From: JADJPO01 sp963828555
GTDB lineage: Bacteria > Actinomycetota > Actinomycetes > Actinomycetales > Kineosporiaceae
Reading direction: 5' to 3'
Length of the DNA stretch: 64,000 nt
Assembly: GCA_963828555.1 (NCBI GenBank)
Contig: CAWHEL010000004.1
Location: 1,736,001 to 1,800,000 of the forward strand
Part shown: piece by piece, positions 1 through 7,060 of the stretch
How the letters are laid out: each line of letters begins with the position of its first letter
How positions within the stretch are numbered: the stretch's first letter is position 1
Notes under the pieces: generated by a model
What the model was told of the DNA's origin: nothing
The model's database searches: none
Seen by the model: the letters and a program-made list of their open reading frames with translations, nothing else
Made by a program: the position numbers and the translations under genes

Positions 1-610
1 CGTCGGCCCGCCGGTCCCAGTCGACCAGCCGCTCGACGTCGCGGGCCAGGGCGTGGGCGTGGGCCTGCAGGTGATGGGCCAGCAGCACCGGCTGGGCGTG
101 CTGGAAGTGGGTGCGCCCGGGCATCGGCGCCTCGGGATGCGCGTCGGCCTGGGCGAGCAGGGCCTCGGCCAGGTCGAGCGTGGCCGTGGCCACCGCGCGG
201 GCCTGGTCACGCAGGTACATCCGGTACAGGGTGGCCACCTGGTCATTGCGGGAACGTCCCGCCCGCAGCCGCCCGCCCAGGTCAGCGCCGACTCGCTCGA
301 TCAGCCCGCGTTCCAGCGCGGTGTGCACGTCCTCGTCGGCCGGGGACGGCGTGAAGGCCCCGGAGACCACATCCGCCTCGAGCGCATCCAGGCCGGCGAT
401 CATCGCGGTCAGGTCGTCGTCGGCGAGCAGCCCGGCGCCGCGCAGCACCCGGGCGTGGGCCCGGGAACCGGCCAGGTCGTACCGGGCCAGCACCCAGTCG
501 AAATGCGTCGAGGCGGACAGCGCCGCCATCGCCTCCGCCGGCCCGCTGTCGAACCGTCCCCCCCACAGCTTCACGGTCTCCTGCGCCGGCAGGGTCGGGG
601 CCTGGGTCAC
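1..610 (-). CDS. argH: argininosuccinate lyase, N-terminal part (cut by window edge)
   Basis: Argininosuccinate lyase, the last step of arginine synthesis (argininosuccinate to arginine plus fumarate), a cytosolic tetramer. Only the first 203 codons are present; the 3' end lies beyond the left edge. The GTG at 610-608 is chosen because AGGAGG lies four bases upstream (620-615) and the protein then opens with KLWGGRF (residues 14-20), usual near the family's N-terminus. DVH (94-96) and RSRNDQV (119-125) are substrate-binding motifs of the fumarase/ASL superfamily. It follows argR by 33 bases with no argG between, so argG must be elsewhere. Identity is secure. Confidence 0.95.
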   Translation of the reverse strand, partial: MTQAPTLPAQETVKLWGGRFDSGPAEAMAALSASTHFDWVLARYDLAGSRAHARVLRGAGLLADDDLTAMIAGLDALEADVVSGAFTPSPADEDVHTALERGLIERVGADLGGRLRAGRSRNDQVATLYRMYLRDQARAVATATLDLAEALLAQADAHPEAPMPGRTHFQHAQPVLLAHHLQAHAHALARDVERLVDWDRRAD

Positions 611-643
611 GTCTCCTCCTGGTCGTGCTCGAACGATGGCTGG

Positions 644-1210
644 TCAGGCCTCGGGGACGACGTCGCTGTCGGCCTGACCGGTTCGGGCCAGCTCGAGGAA
701 GCGCGTCGCGACCGCGTCGCCCCCCAACGGTTCGCGAGTCACCACCAAGATGGTGTCATCTCCGGCGATGGTTCCGAGCACGGCAGGCAGATGCGAGTTG
801 TCGATCGCCGAGGCGAGGAACTGCGCCGCACCGGGCGGGGTGCGCAGTACCACCAGGTTGGCCGAGGCCTCGGCGGTCACCAGCACCTCCTCACAGAGCC
901 GGGCCAGCCGGGCGTCGAGCACCTCCTGATGCACCCCCGCGAACGGCGTCCGGTCACCGCCCTCCCCGGGCACCGCGTAGACCAGGCCGCCGTCGGGGTA
1001 GCGCACCTTGACCGCGCCCAGCTCGACCAGGTCACGCGACAGGGTGGCCTGGGTGGCGACCACCCCGTGCGCCGCGAGCAGTTCGGCCAGCTCGACCTGG
1101 GAACGCACCGGGTGCCGGTGCAGCAGGTCGACGATCCTGCGGTGCCGGGCCGTCTTGGTCGCCGTGCTGCGGCCGAAAGAGCTTACTGTGGAAGGGGTCT
1201 CGAGGGCCAT
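644..1210 (-). CDS. argR: arginine repressor ArgR
   Basis: Hexameric arginine-dependent repressor of the arginine regulon. 188 residues, longer than the usual 150-170 because of a Ser/Thr-rich N-terminal extension (about residues 1-22). A winged helix follows (roughly 23-90, with SQVELAELL and ATQATLSRDL), then the C-terminal arginine-binding oligomerisation domain with GTIAGDDTILVV. The ATG at 1210-1208 overlaps the argF stop by one base (TGATG), which fixes the start and suggests coupling. Its place inside the arg operon, combined with ARG-type boxes in front of argC, implies autoregulation (inference). Confidence 0.95.
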   Translation of the reverse strand: MALETPSTVSSFGRSTATKTARHRRIVDLLHRHPVRSQVELAELLAAHGVVATQATLSRDLVELGAVKVRYPDGGLVYAVPGEGGDRTPFAGVHQEVLDARLARLCEEVLVTAEASANLVVLRTPPGAAQFLASAIDNSHLPAVLGTIAGDDTILVVTREPLGGDAVATRFLELARTGQADSDVVPEA

Positions 1211-2181
1211 CAGGACTCCTCGCCGAGGCTCGCCGAAGCGCCCGAATGGGCCAGCAGCCAGACCAGCAGCGCCTTCTGCGCGTGCAGGCGGTTCTCCGCC
1301 TCGTCCCACACCGCGGATGCGGGGCCGTCGATCACCGCCGCGGCGATCTCCTGGCCGCGGTAGGCGGGCAGGCAGTGCAGCACGATCGCGTTCCGCGCCG
1401 CGCGGGCCAGCGCCGCCTCGTCGAGGATGTACGGCGCGAACACCCGGGCGCGCTCGTCGGCCTGCTCCTCCTGTCCCATCGAGACCCACGTGTCGGTGGC
1501 CAGCACGTCGGCACCGGTCACGGCCTCCCCCGGGTCGTGGGTGACGGCGACCGACCCCCCGGTCCTGCCCGCCAGCCGCGCAGCCGCCTCGACCACGTCG
1601 GTGTCCGGCAGGTAGCCGGGCGGTGCGGCCACCCGCACGTGCATGCCCGCGTTGGCCCCGCCGAGCAGGTAGGAGTGGGCCATATTGTTCCCGCCGTCAC
1701 CCAGGTAGGCCAGAGTCACCCCGTGCAGACGCCCGTGCCGTTCTCGGACGGTCTGCAGGTCAGCCAGGATCTGGCAGGGGTGGAAGGTGTCGGTCAGCGC
1801 GTTCACCACCGGAACCCGGCTGGCCGAGGCCATCGCCTCGACCCGCTCCTGGCCGTGAGTGCGCCAGACGATCGCCTCGCACTGCCGGTCGAGCACCCGT
1901 GCGGTGTCCTCGATCGATTCCCCGCGCCCCATCTGGCTGGTCTGGCCGTCGAGTACCAGCGGGTACCCGCCGAGCTCGCTGATCCCGACGCTGAACGAAA
2001 GCCGGGTGCGGGTGGAGGCCTTGTCGAACAGCACCGCGACGCTGCGCGGGCCGGCCAGCGGGCGGGCACCGAACCGGTCGCGTTTGAGCGCGTCGGCGAG
2101 ATCGAGCACCTCCACGAGCTCGTCCGGGCTCAGGTCGTCGTCGCGCAGGAAGTGCCGCGGGCCGGCGGCAGTGGTGGACAT
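1210..2181 (-). CDS. argF: ornithine carbamoyltransferase
   Basis: Ornithine carbamoyltransferase: carbamoyl phosphate plus ornithine gives citrulline. 323 residues, standard length. The carbamoyl-phosphate loop STRTR is at residues 56-60; HPCQ (mid-protein) and the ornithine-binding HCLP motif near the C-terminus are intact. One base separates it from the argD stop upstream, and its own stop overlaps the argR start, so it is an internal gene of the arg operon. argF and argI names are interchangeable for a single anabolic enzyme; the operon position makes the anabolic role likely. Confidence 0.97.
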   Translation of the reverse strand: MSTTAAGPRHFLRDDDLSPDELVEVLDLADALKRDRFGARPLAGPRSVAVLFDKASTRTRLSFSVGISELGGYPLVLDGQTSQMGRGESIEDTARVLDRQCEAIVWRTHGQERVEAMASASRVPVVNALTDTFHPCQILADLQTVRERHGRLHGVTLAYLGDGGNNMAHSYLLGGANAGMHVRVAAPPGYLPDTDVVEAAARLAGRTGGSVAVTHDPGEAVTGADVLATDTWVSMGQEEQADERARVFAPYILDEAALARAARNAIVLHCLPAYRGQEIAAAVIDGPASAVWDEAENRLHAQKALLVWLLAHSGASASLGEES

Positions 2182-2182
2182 C

Positions 2183-3451
2183 TCAGATCCCTTCTGCAGT
2201 CGCGAGTGTGGCGTCGAGCGCCGGGGCCAGGGCCTGCAGGAAGCCGTCGGCCTGCTCGGCGGTGAGGATCAGCGGCGGCGCAAGCCGCAGCGCGTCCGGG
2301 GTGACCGGATTCACGATCACGCCGCGCTCCAACAGCGCCGCGGCGACGGCCCCGGCGACCGGAGCGGTGAGCTGGACGGCGATCAGAAGTCCCTCGCCAC
2401 GGGTGCTCTCGACCAGCGTGTGGCCGAGCTCACCCACTCCGCGCCGAATCCGGGAACCCACCTCGAAGGCGTTGTGCAGCAGACCTTCCCGCTCGATCAC
2501 GTGCAGGGTGGCCAGCGCGGCCGCCGCAGCGACCGGGTTGCCGCCGAAGGTGGTGCCGTGCTGGCCCGGACCGAGCAACGACGCCGCCTCGCCCAGGGCG
2601 ATCAGGGCGCCGATCGGCACACCGCCGCCGAGCCCCTTGGCCAGGGTGACGGCGTCCGGGTGGACGTCGTCGCTGCCGTCGCCGAGCACGAGGGGGTTCT
2701 GGTGGGCGAACCAGGAACCGGTGCGCCCGATGCCGGTCTGCACCTCGTCCAGGATCAGCAGCGCGCCCGCTTCGGCGGTGATCGAGCGGGCGGCGGCCAG
2801 GTAGCCGGCCGGTGGCATGCGCACCCCGGCCTCGCCCTGCACCGGTTCGAGAACCACCGCGGCGACGTCCGGCGTCACCGCTCGCCGCAGCGCCTCGACG
2901 TCCCCGAACGGCACGTGGACGACGCCGGGAGAGAGCGGCTCGAACGGCTCCCGGTAGGCGCTCTTGTGGGTCAGCGCCAGCGCGCCCATGCTGCGCCCGT
3001 GGAAGGCGCCCTCGGCGGCCACCAGGCCCGTGCGCTCCCCCGGCGGGGCCAGCCGGCGGGACAGCTTGACCGCCGCCTCGACCGCCTCGGTGCCGGAGTT
3101 GGTGAAGAAGACCCGTGACCCCTCGGGGGCGTGCAGCAATTCCAGCAGTCGCTCGGCGAGGGTCACCTGAGGAGGCGTGGCGAAGAAGTTCGACACGTGG
3201 CCCAGGGTGGACAGCTGCTCGGTGACCGCCGAGAGGAGCATCGGGTGGGCGTGCCCCAGGGCGTTGACCGCGATGCCTGCGAGCAGATCCAGGTACTGGT
3301 TGCCGTCGGCGTCCCAGACGTGGCAGCCCTGCCCGCGGACCAGCACCCGCAGTGGGGTGCCGAAGGTGTTCATCACCGCGGTGCCGTAGCGGCGGGTCCA
3401 GGCTGCACTGACCGGCCCGACGGTCGAGGTGGACGTGGACGGGGCGGTCAT
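2183..3451 (-). CDS. argD: acetylornithine aminotransferase
   Basis: PLP-dependent class III aminotransferase that converts N-acetylglutamate semialdehyde to N-acetylornithine. 422 residues. NSGTEAVEAA (about 118-127) binds the PLP phosphate, LDEVQTGIGRTG contains the PLP-nitrogen aspartate (D235), and Lys272 in TLAKGLGGG is the Schiff-base lysine. The ATG overlaps the argB stop by four bases (ATGA). Class III enzymes can act on several omega-amino acids, but the surroundings fix the main role as acetylornithine aminotransferase. Confidence 0.96.
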   Translation of the reverse strand: MTAPSTSTSTVGPVSAAWTRRYGTAVMNTFGTPLRVLVRGQGCHVWDADGNQYLDLLAGIAVNALGHAHPMLLSAVTEQLSTLGHVSNFFATPPQVTLAERLLELLHAPEGSRVFFTNSGTEAVEAAVKLSRRLAPPGERTGLVAAEGAFHGRSMGALALTHKSAYREPFEPLSPGVVHVPFGDVEALRRAVTPDVAAVVLEPVQGEAGVRMPPAGYLAAARSITAEAGALLILDEVQTGIGRTGSWFAHQNPLVLGDGSDDVHPDAVTLAKGLGGGVPIGALIALGEAASLLGPGQHGTTFGGNPVAAAAALATLHVIEREGLLHNAFEVGSRIRRGVGELGHTLVESTRGEGLLIAVQLTAPVAGAVAAALLERGVIVNPVTPDALRLAPPLILTAEQADGFLQALAPALDATLATAEGI

Positions 3452-4329
3452 GGGTGCACCATCGTTCCGACTCCTTCGGGGGTGAACACCTCGAGCAGCA
3501 CGCTGTGCGCCACCCGTCCGTCGATCACGCTGGCCCCCGGCACACCGCCGCGGACGGCGCGCAGACAGGCCTCCATCTTGGGCACCATGCCCGACTGCAG
3601 ACTGGGCAGCAGCGGCTCCAGCTCAGCGGCGGTGATCTCCGAGAGCAACGATTCGGGGTCGGGCCAGCGGGCGTAGAGACCCTCGACGTCGGTCAGCACG
3701 ACCAGCTTCTTGGCCTGCAAGGCGATCGCCAGTGCCGCCGCCGCGGTGTCGGCGTTGACGTTGAGCACCTGGCCGTCCTCGTCCGGGGCTACCGTGGAGA
3801 CCACGGGGATCCGGCCGGCCTCGATCAGGTCCAGCACGGCCGCCGGGTCGACGCCTACCACGTCGCCGACCAGGCCGACATCGACCTCGGCCCCGTCGAC
3901 GACGGCGGAGCGGCGCTCGGCGGTGAACAGCCCGGCGTCCTCCCCGGACAGCCCCACCCCACGCCCGCCGTTACCGTTGACCAGCCCCACCAGTTCGCGG
4001 CCGACCTGCCCGACGAGAACCATCCGGACGACGTCCATCGCCTCCGGGGTGGTCACCCGCAGCCCACCGCGGAACTCGCTGTGGATGCCGAGCCGGCTGA
4101 GCATGGACGAGATCTGCGGGCCTCCCCCGTGCACCACCACCGGCTTCAGCCCGGCGGCCCGCAGAAAGACCATGTCCTGGGCGAAGGCCAGCTTCAGTTC
4201 GTCGTCCACCATGGCGTTACCGCCGTACTTCACGACGACGATCGCCCCGGCGAAGCGCTGCAGCCAGGGCAGCGCCTCGATCAGCACATGCGCCTTGTCC
4301 TGGGCGGTCAGAGACGTCAAGGGGCTCAT
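3448..4329 (-). CDS. argB: acetylglutamate kinase
   Basis: Phosphorylates N-acetylglutamate, the step usually feedback-inhibited by arginine. 293 residues, an amino-acid kinase fold: VVVKYGGNAM near residue 35 (phosphate-binding lysine), VHGGGPQIS (substrate loop), and LNVNADTAAAALA for nucleotide and substrate. The ATG at 4329-4327 is chosen because it overlaps the argJ stop as ATGA and gives the MSPLT...QDKAHVLIEALPW N-terminus; such an N-terminal helix is typical of the hexameric, arginine-inhibited type. It overlaps argD by four bases downstream. Confidence 0.96.
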   Translation of the reverse strand: MSPLTSLTAQDKAHVLIEALPWLQRFAGAIVVVKYGGNAMVDDELKLAFAQDMVFLRAAGLKPVVVHGGGPQISSMLSRLGIHSEFRGGLRVTTPEAMDVVRMVLVGQVGRELVGLVNGNGGRGVGLSGEDAGLFTAERRSAVVDGAEVDVGLVGDVVGVDPAAVLDLIEAGRIPVVSTVAPDEDGQVLNVNADTAAAALAIALQAKKLVVLTDVEGLYARWPDPESLLSEITAAELEPLLPSLQSGMVPKMEACLRAVRGGVPGASVIDGRVAHSVLLEVFTPEGVGTMVHP

Positions 4330-5489
4330 GAGGAGTACGCGCTGTTCTCGTGGACGTAGTCGTGGGTGAGGTCGTTGGTCCAGACCGTGGCCGAGGCCTC
4401 GCCGGCGTGCAGATCCACGACGACGTGCACCTCGCGCGTGCTCAGGTCGACCCCCGCGCGATCCTCGCCGACCCCGCAGGCCCGGCAGACCTGGACGCCG
4501 TTGATGCTCACGTCGAGGGTCAGCGGGTCGAACGTGGCCCGCGTGGTGCCGACGGCGGCGAGCACCCGGCCCCAATTCGGGTCGTTGCCGAACACGGCAG
4601 CCTTGAACAGATTGCTGCGAGCGACGGCCCTGGCCACCTCGACCGCTTCGTCCTCGGACGCCGCGTGCACCACCTCGATCGCGATGTCGTGGGCGGCGCC
4701 CTCGGCGTCCGCGATCAGAGCGCGGGCCAGGTCGGCGCAGACGGCGCGCAGCACCTCGGTGAACTCCGACCCCCCGGGCCGCACCCGGCTGGCGCCGCCC
4801 GCCATCAGCAGAACCGTGTCGTTGGTGGACATGCAGCCGTCGGAGTCGATCCGGTCGAAGGTGGTGCGGGTGGCCTCACGCAGCGCCGCCGAGGCCGCGG
4901 CGTCGTCGACGTCAGCGTCGGTGGTGATCACGACCAGCATGGTGGCCAGCGCCGGGGCGAGCATGCCGGCGCCCTTGGCCATGCCGCCGACTGTCCAGGT
5001 GCCGGCCTCGGAGGTGACCGTCCGGGTAGCGGTCTTGGGCACCGTGTCGGTGGTCATGATGGCCAGCGCCGCGGCGCTCCCACCGGTGTGGCCCAGGCCC
5101 ACCACGGCGGCGTCCACCCCGGCCAGCACGGCCGGCATCGGCAGCCGCTCACCGATCAGGCCGGTGGAGCAGACCACCACGTCGCCGGGGGCGATCCCGA
5201 GCCGGGCTGCCACGTGCTCGGCAGTGTGGTGGGTATCGGCGAAACCCTCGGGGCCGGTGCAGGCGTTGGCCCCACCGGAGTTCAGCACCACGGCATCCAC
5301 CCGGGAGTCGGCGAGCACCTGGCGGGACCAGACCACGGGGGCCGCCTCGACCCGGTTGGCGGTGAACACCGCCGCAGCCACGTACCGGGGTCCGTCACTG
5401 ACCACCAGAGCGAGATCCTGCGTCCCGGTGGACTTCAGGCCGGCCGCCACGCCGGCTGCCCGGAAGCCGGCGGCTGAGGTGACACTCAT
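4326..5489 (-). CDS. argJ: glutamate N-acetyltransferase / amino-acid acetyltransferase
   Basis: ArgJ transfers acetyl from N-acetylornithine to glutamate, recycling the acetyl group; some members also use acetyl-CoA. 387 residues. As in the family the precursor should self-cleave into alpha and beta chains: the conserved KGAGMLAPALATML segment places the cut between Ala182 and Thr183, leaving Thr183 as nucleophile. MTTDTVPK (145-152) is the other family motif. Start ATG at 5489 overlaps the preceding ACT-domain gene by four bases; the stop overlaps argB by four. Confidence 0.96.
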   Translation of the reverse strand: MSVTSAAGFRAAGVAAGLKSTGTQDLALVVSDGPRYVAAAVFTANRVEAAPVVWSRQVLADSRVDAVVLNSGGANACTGPEGFADTHHTAEHVAARLGIAPGDVVVCSTGLIGERLPMPAVLAGVDAAVVGLGHTGGSAAALAIMTTDTVPKTATRTVTSEAGTWTVGGMAKGAGMLAPALATMLVVITTDADVDDAAASAALREATRTTFDRIDSDGCMSTNDTVLLMAGGASRVRPGGSEFTEVLRAVCADLARALIADAEGAAHDIAIEVVHAASEDEAVEVARAVARSNLFKAAVFGNDPNWGRVLAAVGTTRATFDPLTLDVSINGVQVCRACGVGEDRAGVDLSTREVHVVVDLHAGEASATVWTNDLTHDYVHENSAYSS

Positions 5490-5905
5490 TCGTCGTCCCC
5501 CCGGCCCGGGTAGACCGCGGCCGCGGGCTCGACCACCTCGTAGCCCGCCGCCCGCCAGACCGCGGCCGCGGTCGGCACGCTCGCGGCGTCGAGCAGCACC
5601 CAGTCGGTGTCGTAGGTGGAGACGGTGAGAACCGGGATGCCGGCGTCGGCCAGCGGCCGCAGGAGCGTCACCAGGATGCCGACCAGGGCGAACTCGAGCA
5701 CCTGGTCGACCACCACCGCCACGAACGGGCCCTGCACCGGGCCGGGCAGGTCGTCGGGCAGAGAGGTGGTCGGGCAGATCACGCTGGTCTCGCCGACGGT
5801 GCGGGTGATGCTGCTCAGCGGTTCGCCGGTAGCCCACACGGGGTCGGGGACGTCGGGTTCCAGGCGGACCAGCGCAACCGACTGCGCGTGAACCAAGAGC
5901 CGCAT
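5486..5905 (-). CDS. ACT-domain protein inside the arginine operon (CASTOR/ACT_7-like)
   Basis: A 139-residue protein between argC and argJ, coupled to argJ by an ATGA overlap and preceded by GGGAGA. The C-terminal half (about 62-125) reads as an ACT domain: GPFVAVVVDQVLEFALVGIL, then PLADAGIPVLTVSTYDTD, and a final helix. The 'STYDTD' strand and an upstream 'SVICP' strand are features I associate with the ACT_7 type found in the animal arginine sensor CASTOR1 and in many uncharacterised bacterial proteins. No catalytic or DNA-binding domain is visible. Inferred role: ligand-sensing protein, perhaps arginine, acting on an enzyme such as ArgB or ArgJ. The domain call is fairly secure; the function is a guess. 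Confidence 0.8.
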   Translation of the reverse strand: MRLLVHAQSVALVRLEPDVPDPVWATGEPLSSITRTVGETSVICPTTSLPDDLPGPVQGPFVAVVVDQVLEFALVGILVTLLRPLADAGIPVLTVSTYDTDWVLLDAASVPTAAAVWRAAGYEVVEPAAAVYPGRGDDE

Positions 5906-5944
5906 GGCTCTCCCTTCGGGGTGCGGCGAACCGCGGGTCGTGGA

Positions 5945-6997
5945 TCAGGGCGCCAACCCGGACAGGGGAAGACCCATGGTCTCGGGCAGGTGGAGCGCGA
6001 GGTTGGCGGATTGGATCGCCCCTCCGGCAGTGCCTTTGGTCAGGTTGTCGATCGCCGCGGTGACCACCACCCGCCGGGTGCGCGGGTCGAGGGCCACCTG
6101 GAGCTGAGCGGTGTTCGCTCCCAGGGTGTCCGCGGTGCGCGGCCACCGGCCCTGGGCGAGCACGGTGACGAACGGCTCCTCGGCGTAGGCCTTCTGCCAG
6201 ACCGCACGCACGATCTCGGAGTCGACGGCGCCCGCCCCAGGGGCGAGGCGGGCCGTGCAGGTGGCCAGGATGCCGCGGGGCATCGGCGCCAGCGTCGGGG
6301 TGAACGACACCTGCACCTGCTCCCCGGCAGCAAGGCCCAGGTTCTGCTCCATCTCCGGGGTGTGCCGGTGCATGCCGCCCACCCCGTAGGGGGACATGGA
6401 GCCCATGACCTCGCTGCCGAGCAGGTTGGGCCGCACTGCCTTTCCGGCGCCCGAAGTACCGGAGGCGGCGACCACGACGACGTCCGGCTCGAGCAGTCCG
6501 GCGGCGAACCCGGGGGCCAGCGCGAGACTCACCGCGGTCGGGTAGCAGCCCGGCACAGCGATCCGGCGGGCGCCGCGCAGCTGGTCACGCTGGCGGCTGC
6601 CGTCGACCATGACCAGTTCGGGCAGCCCGTAGGGCCACGACCCCGCGTGGGTGCCGCCGTAGAACTCGGCCCAGGCCGAGGCGTCCATCAGCCGGTGATC
6701 GGCCCCGCAGTCGACGACGATGGTGTCGGCGGACAGCTGGGCCGCGATCTCGGCGCTGGCCCCGTGCGGCAAGGCCAGGAAGACCACGTCATGCCCGGCC
6801 AGGGTCTGCGCCGTGGTGGGCTCGATCATGCGGTCGGCGAGGGCCGGCAGATGGGGCTGATGCTCCCCGAGCGGCGTACCGGCACTGGTCGAGGCGGTCA
6901 CCGCGCCGATCTCCATGCCGGGATGTCCCAGGAGCAGCCGGAGCAGCTCACCGCCCGCATACCCGCTCGCCCCCGCTACCGCTACCCGCACTGACAT
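5945..6997 (-). CDS. argC: N-acetyl-gamma-glutamyl-phosphate reductase
   Basis: NADPH-dependent reductase giving N-acetylglutamate semialdehyde. 350 residues. Rossmann motif GASGYAGGELLR (9-20), catalytic Cys151 in AVPGCYPTA, and the C-terminal APMPRGI and GTAGGAIQ segments are intact. The ATG at 6997-6995 is preferred to an in-frame ATG 33 bases upstream because the protein then begins MSVRVAVAGASGYAG as in relatives. No Shine-Dalgarno precedes it; TATGCT (7011-7006) lies eight bases before the ATG, so the mRNA may be leaderless. It is the first gene of the arg operon, under tandem ARG boxes. Confidence 0.95.
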   Translation of the reverse strand: MSVRVAVAGASGYAGGELLRLLLGHPGMEIGAVTASTSAGTPLGEHQPHLPALADRMIEPTTAQTLAGHDVVFLALPHGASAEIAAQLSADTIVVDCGADHRLMDASAWAEFYGGTHAGSWPYGLPELVMVDGSRQRDQLRGARRIAVPGCYPTAVSLALAPGFAAGLLEPDVVVVAASGTSGAGKAVRPNLLGSEVMGSMSPYGVGGMHRHTPEMEQNLGLAAGEQVQVSFTPTLAPMPRGILATCTARLAPGAGAVDSEIVRAVWQKAYAEEPFVTVLAQGRWPRTADTLGANTAQLQVALDPRTRRVVVTAAIDNLTKGTAGGAIQSANLALHLPETMGLPLSGLAP

Positions 6998-6999
6998 GA

Positions 7000-7034
7000 C
7001 GCATGAGCATACAGAGGAGTGCATGACCATGCAC
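7000..7034 (-). promoter_or_regulatory. tandem ARG boxes (ArgR operators) overlapping the argC promoter
   Basis: Two sites of the form TGCAT-N4-ATGCA. The distal one (7020-7033) is perfect and extends to GTGCAT-GACC-ATGCAC (7019-7034). The proximal one (7000-7013) reads CGCAT-GAGC-ATACA. Their centres are 20 bases apart, about two helical turns, the arrangement of paired ARG boxes bound by one ArgR hexamer. The proximal box covers the likely -10 TATGCT (7011-7006) and ends three bases before the argC ATG, so bound ArgR would block the polymerase directly. Confidence 0.8.
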
Positions 7035-7060
7035 CCATTCGGCGGGGTTGCGTCACCCGG

